This document shows, one piece after another, positions 13,534-18,344 of a stretch of DNA of 18,344 bases; within the stretch, counting starts at the first letter, position 1; every line of letters begins with the position of its first letter. This DNA is from DATFAS01 sp035254305. Lineage in GTDB: Bacteria > Bacillota > Bacilli > Aneurinibacillales > RAOX-1. Location: contig DATFAS010000120.1 of NCBI GenBank assembly GCA_035254305.1, positions 1 through 18,344 of the forward strand. Reading direction: 5' to 3'. The position numbers and the translations under genes are program-made. The notes under the pieces were generated by a model. That model saw nothing but the letters and a program-made list of their open reading frames with translations, had not been told where the DNA came from and searched no databases.

Positions 13534-14976
13534 ATGGGAGAGGATAAAGTGATTAGAGGAACCAAGATCACTCCAGAAATTAAACAAAAATTAGTGAAGA
13601 TTGTTGGTGAGCAATATTATCTTGATACGCCAAATGATTTATTTGCTTATTCGTATGATGCAACGCCAATCTTCCAATCCATGCCAGATGCTGTGATTAG
13701 ACCTGCAAATACGAAAGAAGTATCCGAAATTTTAAAGGTTGCTAACGAACATCTTATTCCGATTGTCCCTAGAGGTTCTGGTACGAATCTTGCTGCAAGC
13801 ACGATTCCAGTTGAAGGCGGAATCGTCCTGAATATGAATCGTCTTAATCAGATCTATGAAATTGATCAGAAAAATTTAACCGCTATCATAGGTCCTGGAG
13901 TAGTGACCGCTGACTTCCATAAGGCCGTAGAAGCGGTAGGACTTTTCTATCCACCAGACCCAGGTAGTATGCGGATCTCTACGATTGGTGGTAACATGGC
14001 TCAATGCGCCGGTGGAATGCGTGGTCTTAAATACGGGGTAACCAAAGACTATATCATGGGACTGGAATATGTTCTTCCTAATGGAGAAATTCTTCGCTGC
14101 GGGGGGAAAAATGTTAAGGATGTTGCTGGATATGATATGACTCGCCTCCTTACGGGGTCAGAAGGAACACTTGCCGTTATTACAGAGATTACGCTTAAGC
14201 TCATTCCATTACCTGAGACAAAACGAACTTTAGTTGCCTATTATACGAACCTTGTCGATGCTGCCAAAACGGTAGAGAAAGTCATTGCAAGTAAGATTAT
14301 TCCTGCAACAGTCGAATTCCTTGACCAAGGAACGATGCAGGTAGTAGACGATTTCGCTAAATTAGGCCTACCTCTTCAGATGAGATCCATGCTCCTTATT
14401 GAACAAGATGGGCCTGAAGAATTGGTTATTCGTGATATTGATAAAATTGCTTCCATTGCCCGTGAAGAAGGAGCGGCAGATGTACAAGTAGCGGCAACAT
14501 TCGAAGAAGGAGCTAAGCTTTTAGCTGCTAGAAGGGCTGCCCTATCAGCACTATCACGTTTACGCCCAACAACTATTCTTGAGGATGCCACTGTGCCTCG
14601 TTCCCGCCTAGCAGAAATAGTAGAAGAAGTAGAACGAGTGGCCAAGAAATATGATCTGCAAATTTGTACCTTTGGTCATGCCGGAGACGGAAATTTACAT
14701 CCAACCTGTATGACTGATGAACGGAATAAAGAAGAAATCCATCGTGTAGAACAAGCTTTTGAAGAGATTTTCCAAGCTGCAATTCGCCTTGGTGGTACCA
14801 TTACGGGTGAACACGGAGTAGGAATGGCTAAGATGAATTATCTTCAACTGAGAGTTGGCACTGGGGGCATTGATATTATGCAAAGAATTAAAGAAGCATT
14901 TGACCCGAACAACATCATGAATCCTGGAAAAATGTTTGCAAATAGTACTCGTCGCCGGGTGGTGGTTAAGAAATGA
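13534..14976 (+). CDS. glcD: Glycolate/D-lactate oxidase FAD subunit GlcD
   Basis: 480 residues, normal GlcD length. It is a VAO-family flavoenzyme oxidising glycolate (to glyoxylate) or D-lactate (to pyruvate) together with an Fe-S subunit. The FAD_binding_4 domain covers ~50-190 (PDAVIRPANTKEVSEIL, PRGSGTNLAAS near 79-89, PGSMRISTIGGNMAQCAGG, NVKDVAGYDMTRLLTGSEGTL). The oxidase C-domain follows, with TFGHAGDGNLHP near residue 380 and GGTITGEHGVGMAK near 426. AAAGGGGTG is 8 bp ahead of the ATG. The stop overlaps the start of glcF (ATGA), so the two are translationally coupled. There is no glcE, as in the B. subtilis ysfC-ysfD pair. Glycolate and D-lactate cannot be told apart by eye. Confidence 0.93.
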   Translation: MGEDKVIRGTKITPEIKQKLVKIVGEQYYLDTPNDLFAYSYDATPIFQSMPDAVIRPANTKEVSEILKVANEHLIPIVPRGSGTNLAASTIPVEGGIVLNMNRLNQIYEIDQKNLTAIIGPGVVTADFHKAVEAVGLFYPPDPGSMRISTIGGNMAQCAGGMRGLKYGVTKDYIMGLEYVLPNGEILRCGGKNVKDVAGYDMTRLLTGSEGTLAVITEITLKLIPLPETKRTLVAYYTNLVDAAKTVEKVIASKIIPATVEFLDQGTMQVVDDFAKLGLPLQMRSMLLIEQDGPEELVIRDIDKIASIAREEGAADVQVAATFEEGAKLLAARRAALSALSRLRPTTILEDATVPRSRLAEIVEEVERVAKKYDLQICTFGHAGDGNLHPTCMTDERNKEEIHRVEQAFEEIFQAAIRLGGTITGEHGVGMAKMNYLQLRVGTGGIDIMQRIKEAFDPNNIMNPGKMFANSTRRRVVVKK

Positions 14977-16316
14977 GCACGTTTACAAAAAATGCATCGA
15001 CACCAGCTTGTGAAACCTTAGATATTACGAAGTCAAGCAATGGTCTGCTTTCTAAGTTCAACATGGATGAAATTATGAACTGTATGCATTGTGGATTCTG
15101 TCTTCCAAGCTGTCCTACTTATCGGCAAACAGGGATGGAATCCTATAGCCCAAGAGGACGAATCGCCTTAATGAAGGGTGTTGCTACAGAGAAGCTAGAA
15201 CTTGATGCAGAATTCGAGAAAAATATGTTTGCATGCCTTGGGTGTAGGGCTTGTGAAACAGCTTGCCCAGCAGGTGTTCCTTACGGTAGCCTGATTGAAA
15301 CAGCTAGGGAAGTCGTTCAAGACAATAAGAAGCTAACTGAAAAAACTCCTTTTGTACGTAAGCTTGTTTTTGAAGAACTATTCCCTCATCCAAAACGAAT
15401 GAAAGTATTAGGAACTGCATTGTGGGCAGCTCAAGCAGCTGGTCTACAATCCTTGGCTGACAAGACTGGTTTAATGAAAGTTTTACCAAGGGAAATGGCA
15501 GAAATGCAAAAAGCCGTAAAGAAAATTGCTTCACCAAGTGAACGCAAGAAACGTCTAAAGGTCATGCCATCTGAAAACAAGAAACTATTCACCGTGGGTA
15601 TGTTTACAGGTTGTATCATGGACGTTATGTTTTATGAAACGAACCAGGCAACCGCTAAGCTTTTAACGAAGGCTGGATGTGAAGTTATTTTCGCTGAGGA
15701 ACAAGCATGCTGTGGGGCATTACATGCCCATTCTGGAGAATTGAATGGTGCTCGTGATCTTGCGAAACGTAATATTGAAGCCTTCGAAAAGGCAAATGTT
15801 GATTTTATTGTTAATAACGCAGGAGGTTGCGGTGCCGCCCTTAAAGAATATCATCACTGGTTCCATAATGAGCCGGAGTGGATGGAACGAGCTATGGCCT
15901 TTGTTAGCAAAATGAGAGATGCCAATGAATTATTGGCTGAATTGCCTCCACTCACGTTTAAACACCCGATCGAAGCTCGTGTAACCTATCAAGATTCTTG
16001 CCACCTAGCACATGGGCAGGGTATACGAAATCAACCACGCCAATTAATTCGAAGTATTCCTGGTGTAGAGTATGTTGAGTTGGCAAACGCGGATAGCTGC
16101 TGTGGGTCTGCTGGTATCTATAACCTAGTACATTTTGATAGCTCCATGCAAATTCTCGACGGAAAAATGGAAAACGTTAAGGAAACCAAAGCACATATCC
16201 TAGTAGCAGCCAACCCTGGTTGTTTACTGCAAATGAGGCAAGGAATTATTCGAGCAGGCTTAAGTGGGCAAATGGAAGCTGTTCACATTATGGATCTTCT
16301 TGCTCGAGCTCTATAG
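14973..16316 (+). CDS. glcF: Glycolate/D-lactate oxidase iron-sulfur subunit GlcF
   Basis: 447 residues. The N-terminus carries two ferredoxin-type [4Fe-4S] motifs: CMHCGFCLPSCP (C37, C40, C43, C47) and CLGCRACETACP (C88, C91, C94, C98). Two CCG domains follow (EEQACCGALHAHSGE, NNAGGCGA; YQDSCHLAHGQG, ADSCCGSAG), the heterodisulfide-reductase-like fold that carries electrons to the membrane. It starts inside the last codons of glcD (4-bp overlap, ATGA) with only a weak GGTGG site, consistent with coupling. It ends the operon at a strong terminator. No membrane anchor is visible; electron delivery to quinone is the family expectation. Confidence 0.93.
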   Translation: MSTFTKNASTPACETLDITKSSNGLLSKFNMDEIMNCMHCGFCLPSCPTYRQTGMESYSPRGRIALMKGVATEKLELDAEFEKNMFACLGCRACETACPAGVPYGSLIETAREVVQDNKKLTEKTPFVRKLVFEELFPHPKRMKVLGTALWAAQAAGLQSLADKTGLMKVLPREMAEMQKAVKKIASPSERKKRLKVMPSENKKLFTVGMFTGCIMDVMFYETNQATAKLLTKAGCEVIFAEEQACCGALHAHSGELNGARDLAKRNIEAFEKANVDFIVNNAGGCGAALKEYHHWFHNEPEWMERAMAFVSKMRDANELLAELPPLTFKHPIEARVTYQDSCHLAHGQGIRNQPRQLIRSIPGVEYVELANADSCCGSAGIYNLVHFDSSMQILDGKMENVKETKAHILVAANPGCLLQMRQGIIRAGLSGQMEAVHIMDLLARAL

Positions 16317-16330
16317 TTTTTGCGCTGTTC

Positions 16331-16366
16331 ATCATCTTATCCACTAGGATAAGATGATTTTTTTCT
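16331..16366 (+). terminator. Intrinsic terminator of glcDF
   Basis: ATCATCTTATCC (16331-16342) and GGATAAGATGAT (16347-16358) form a perfect 12-bp stem with an ACTA loop, followed by a T-run, 15 bp after the glcF stop. Confidence 0.93.
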
Positions 16367-16425
16367 CTTTTTGAAACCTTCATCTGTTTCTTTTCGTCTA
16401 TTTTAATGTGCAGCAATCATTGGAT

Positions 16426-16464
16426 AGCCGTCTTGCGCCCCCTCACAGCAGGCGGCTTTTTTTT
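16426..16464 (+). terminator. Orphan second terminator-like hairpin
   Basis: AGCCGTCTTGC (16426-16436) pairs with GCAGGCGGCT (16448-16457) with one bulged T and one G-U, and eight T residues follow. It lies 60 bp beyond the glcDF terminator with no gene ahead of it. It is either a backup terminator or the 3' end of a short untranslated RNA. Confidence 0.6.
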
Positions 16465-16507
16465 GCTGCTTAAGAACTTATGCTAATCATGGATCGAAAT
16501 AAAGAAA

Positions 16508-16529
16508 AGAGCTGCTAGTAAGCAGCTCT
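16508..16529 (-). terminator. Terminator of the Gln-rich gene
   Basis: On the minus strand AGAGCTGCT/AGCAGCTCT is a perfect 9-bp stem with a four-base loop, followed by TTTCTTTATTT, 9 bp after the stop codon. Confidence 0.9.
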
Positions 16530-16537
16530 CCAATCCT

Positions 16538-16813
16538 CTACTGCAAGTTTTGTTCAGCTTCTTGGATTGCCTGCTTAGCTTGCTGTAATTGCTGGGCTGC
16601 TTGATTTGAGGTTGCCTGCTGTGACGCGGAGGCTTGCTCCATTACACTCATACCCGCACTAGAACTTACTGCCTGCTGCAACTGTTGTTGAGCTTGCTGC
16701 AATTGCTGCTGGGCTTGTTGAAGCTGCTGGACATCCGAAGTAACCTGAGCCTGTGTAATGGCTTGCTTAGCTTGCTGGATGGCTTGTTGTGCTTGATCTT
16801 GTTGATTTGGCAC
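16538..16813 (-). CDS. Glutamine/alanine-rich coiled-coil small protein
   Basis: 91 residues starting at a GTG with GAGGGGG 7 bp upstream. About a third of the residues are Gln. Repeats of the LQQAQQQ type at ~30-48, and of the QQLQQAKQAIQEAEQ type at the ends, predict long amphipathic helices. A short Ser/Gly/Met linker (SSSAGMSVM) near residues 49-58 splits it into two halves, suggesting a helical hairpin. There is no signal peptide, membrane span or cysteine. It has its own promoter and terminator, so it is an expressed monocistronic gene, not low-complexity noise. Such small Q-rich proteins occur among Bacillales spore or biofilm proteins, but I cannot assign a family. Confidence 0.75.
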   Translation of the reverse strand: MPNQQDQAQQAIQQAKQAITQAQVTSDVQQLQQAQQQLQQAQQQLQQAVSSSAGMSVMEQASASQQATSNQAAQQLQQAKQAIQEAEQNLQ

Positions 16814-16844
16814 GAAAGTTCCCCCTCTTAAAATGGTAAGGTGC

Positions 16845-16856
16845 GTGCTTGAGCAC
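16845..16856. promoter_or_regulatory. Palindrome at the start site of the Gln-rich gene
   Basis: GTGCTTGAGCAC has 5-bp arms around TG and covers the predicted transcription start (~16854, minus strand). It is a possible repressor site. Confidence 0.3.
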
Positions 16857-16860
16857 TTTC

Positions 16861-16889
16861 ATAATATGAATCGAATCTAAGCATTCCAA
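16861..16889 (-). promoter_or_regulatory. Sigma-A promoter of the Gln-rich gene
   Basis: On the minus strand TTGGAA (16884-16889), 17-bp spacer, TATTAT (16861-16866). Confidence 0.6.
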
Positions 16890-16912
16890 ACAGGAAAATA
16901 ATGGGCCGCTAT

Positions 16913-16943
16913 GACTTCAAATGGCACTTGTATCTCTGAAGTC
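16913..16943 (+). repeat. Inverted repeat upstream of the DUF1540 gene
   Basis: GACTTCA (16913-16919) and TGAAGTC (16937-16943) are perfect 7-bp arms 17 bp apart, ending 35 bp before the DUF1540 start. It could be an operator or a leader hairpin; no clear sigma-A promoter is seen beside it. Confidence 0.35.
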
Positions 16944-16978
16944 AATTGGAGAAACTAGATCGTAAAGGGGGTAAGTAT

Positions 16979-17188
16979 ATGCCAGACGTTAATGTAAAAT
17001 GCTCAGTGTCCAATTGCACCTATTGGGGCAAAGAAAATAACTGTACTGCATCTGAAATTATGGTTGACGTAGATCAACATGCATCTTATGTTGCTGAAAT
17101 GGCAGCAGAGCTTGGTACCGATCATCATGATATTGCCTCGACCGCTGCCATTACCTGTTGTAAAACCTTCAAGCCTAAGCACACTTAA
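16979..17188 (+). CDS. DUF1540 domain Cys-rich small protein
   Basis: 69 residues from the ATG at 16979, which has AAAGGGGGT 6 bp ahead; an in-frame ATG at 16946 has no ribosome site. The sequence V.CSVSNCTYW…NNCTASEI with C and W spacing, plus ITCCKTF near the C-terminus, is the DUF1540 pattern. Its cysteines are likely to bind a metal. One copy of the motif is present (many homologues carry two). Function is unknown; such proteins are common in spore-forming Bacillota. It is followed by a hairpin terminator, into which a group II intron has inserted. Confidence 0.82.
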   Translation: MPDVNVKCSVSNCTYWGKENNCTASEIMVDVDQHASYVAEMAAELGTDHHDIASTAAITCCKTFKPKHT

Positions 17189-17196
17189 GAATTTAG

Positions 17197-17228
17197 AAGG
17201 TGCAGATCCTTAAAGATTTGCACCTTTT
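17197..17228 (+). terminator. Terminator of the DUF1540 gene, interrupted by intron
   Basis: AAGGTGCAGATC (17197-17208) pairs with GATTTGCACCTT (17215-17226) around CTTAAA with one G-U. The U-tract stops after four T residues, where the intron begins. Confidence 0.88.
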
Positions 17229-17229
17229 G

Positions 17230-18344
17230 GTGTGCCACGCATGGCGATTAACTAGGTGGTGAAAGTCCACTGTGGGGGTTTGTAGTTACCAACCACTAGT
17301 CAAGAGCAAGGGTGTCCACCGTGAGGTGGAATCTGAAGGAAGCTGGAGACAAAACTCTGACCCAAGGAACACGAATATCATCAGGCATAAGATATGGGAT
17401 GAGCTTGCCAAACAAAGCGAAGTCCAATCAACTACACGGACATATCAATGTAAATGATGTGGGTACATGGAGGGAAAGTGAATCGTCTTACCGTGGGAGA
17501 TCTCATGGACGTGAGGAGATCCCTTTCGAGTCACGGTTGAAACAAGATTTGTCATGAGAAGTCAGCAGAAGCCATAGTACCTCATGTAGTCGACGACATG
17601 CGGGAAGGGCTGAACCTTAGGAGGTGTAGGTCAATGAAAGATACCAAAACAGGAGTGAAGGGCAGCCAACTTCCTTTGGAAGGCTCTATGCAGAAAAATA
17701 GTGCGGAACACGAAAGATATGCGGGAGTGCACAGTCCTGTAAGGATATCTGAAACCGACAACACCAACGCAAGCTGGTCGAAGGATGGGTTGCTTGAGGA
17801 AATTGTGAACAGAGACAACATGAATCTAGCATTCAAGAGAGTCAAAGCAAACAAAGGCTCTCACGGAGTGGATGGGATGGGAGTAGATGAACTTCTACAA
17901 TATCTCAAAGAAAACGGAGAGACAATCAAACATTCCATTCTGGATGGTACATATCGTCCGAACCCTGTTCGAAGGGTAGAAATACCGAAAGAGGATGGGA
18001 AGAAGAGAAATCTGGGAATTCCCACGGTCGTGGATCGAGTGATTCAACAGGCTATCGCCCAGATACTCACGTCCATCTACGAGAAGCAGTTCAGCGAGAA
18101 CAGTTTCGGGTTTCGCCCCAAACGGAGTGCACATGATGCGATCAGGAAAAGCCAAAACAATATTGGGCAAGGGTACAAATATGTAGTCGATATGGATCTG
18201 GAGAAATACTTTGACACGGTAAACCAAAGCAAGCTTGTTGAAGTATTATCGAGAACGATCAAAGATGGACGAGTCATCTCACTTATACACAAGTACCTAC
18301 GGGCAGGCGTCATGATTAAGCACCGCTTTGAGAAAACAGAAGTC
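17230..18344 (+). mobile_element. Group II intron, class C, 5' part (runs off window)
   Basis: The 5' end GTGTGCC at 17230 matches the start of class C introns such as the Oceanobacillus iheyensis intron. Domain I signatures follow in the right order: AAGGGTGTCC, GGAATCTGAAGGAAGC, AAGGAACACGAA, GATGAGCTTGC, AAACAAAG then AAGTCC, GTAAATGA, GGAGGGAAAG, TCTTACCG, and GAAGTCAGCAGAAGCCATAG before the reverse transcriptase gene. Class C introns prefer the 3' side of intrinsic terminator hairpins, which is exactly the position here. Domains V-VI and the 3' junction are beyond the window, so intactness is unknown. Confidence 0.92.
17634..18344 (+). CDS. Group II intron reverse transcriptase/maturase, N-terminal part (3' end outside window)
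   Basis: The frame is open for 237 codons to the window end, starting at an ATG with AGGAGGTG 7 bp ahead. Residues 1-~55 are a variable polar leader. Then NMNLAFKRVKANKGSHGVDG (RT0), GTYRPNPVRRVEIPK, KRNLGIPTVVDRVIQQAIAQ (RT1-2), SFGFRPKRSAHDAI (RT2a) and VVDMDLEKYFD (RT3, catalytic Asp near residue 188) follow, all typical of class C intron proteins. The YADD box and maturase domain lie beyond the window. The protein is translated from within intron domain IV; it splices and reverse-transcribes its own intron. Confidence 0.93.
   Translation, partial: MKDTKTGVKGSQLPLEGSMQKNSAEHERYAGVHSPVRISETDNTNASWSKDGLLEEIVNRDNMNLAFKRVKANKGSHGVDGMGVDELLQYLKENGETIKHSILDGTYRPNPVRRVEIPKEDGKKRNLGIPTVVDRVIQQAIAQILTSIYEKQFSENSFGFRPKRSAHDAIRKSQNNIGQGYKYVVDMDLEKYFDTVNQSKLVEVLSRTIKDGRVISLIHKYLRAGVMIKHRFEKTEV

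Noticed and set aside
14376..14883. Minus-strand frames within glcD
   Set aside because: They overlap conserved coding sequence of the FAD-linked oxidase and have no ribosome site or family match.
16634..16831. Plus-strand Leu-rich frame that looks like a hydrophobic peptide
   Set aside because: It is the antisense shadow of the Gln-rich gene: CAG/CAA codons read as Leu-rich on the other strand.
17272..17557. Two plus-strand frames inside the intron
   Set aside because: They fall in ribozyme domain I, whose conserved sequence is explained by RNA structure, and they lack good ribosome sites.
17582..18313. Minus-strand frames at the window end
   Set aside because: They are shadows of the intron reverse transcriptase gene, whose plus-strand frame has all RT motifs.
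1..18344. CRISPR arrays, tRNA or rRNA genes and insertion-sequence transposases
   Set aside because: No regularly spaced direct repeats, cloverleaf signatures, rRNA stretches or transposase frames were seen. The only protein-coding mobile element is the group II intron.

Overview
The window reads as chromosomal DNA from a low-GC member of the Bacillota, class Bacilli (a Bacillus/Paenibacillus-like rod). The reasons are AT-rich codons, strong AGGAGG-type ribosome sites, intrinsic terminators with U-tracts, TTGACA/TATAAT promoters, a CcpA-type cre site and protein families that resemble Bacillus subtilis (GlpD, YerA, AmpS, PatB, LutP, LutR, DUF1540). The species cannot be named from the sequence alone.

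Layout. 1-633 is the C-terminal end of glpD. 708-902 (minus) is a small one-helix membrane protein. 1071-2843 (minus) is a YerA-type adenine deaminase family amidohydrolase. 3006-3741 (plus) holds two small genes, the second a DUF3189 protein. 3803-5038 (minus) is the M29 aminopeptidase AmpS. About 5171-5770 (plus) is a DedA membrane protein that appears to lack a standard start codon. 5771-6311 has no protein gene; its minus strand folds like 6S RNA, and it also holds one copy of a roughly 75-bp dispersed element. 6312-7487 is a PatB/MalY C-S lyase. 7651-9354 is one open reading frame that fuses a PduL phosphotransacylase to an acetate kinase. About 9516-10637 is a soluble orphan histidine kinase.

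10729-16316 is a lactate/glycolate unit: a LutP-type permease (minus), a LutR-like FadR/GntR regulator (minus), then glcD and glcF (plus, 4-bp overlap). Near-identical LutR-like operators (TCATCAGRTGA) lie just downstream of the permease -10 and the glcD -10, and a cre site lies in the permease leader. This suggests one regulon: 2-hydroxy acid uptake, flavin/Fe-S oxidation to the 2-oxo acid, and possibly conversion of the resulting acetyl-CoA to acetate plus ATP by the nearby PduL-AckA fusion. The last link is inference from proximity.

16538-16813 (minus) is a glutamine-rich coiled-coil protein and 16979-17188 a DUF1540 Cys-rich protein. From 17230 to the window end lies a group II intron with the sequence signatures of class C. 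It sits directly in the U-tract of the DUF1540 terminator, and its reverse transcriptase gene runs off the end.

The points most worth checking are the PduL-AckA fusion, the 6S RNA locus with two promoters, the dispersed element seen three times, the possible AUC start of the dedA gene, and the LutR/LutP system wired to GlcDF instead of LutABC.
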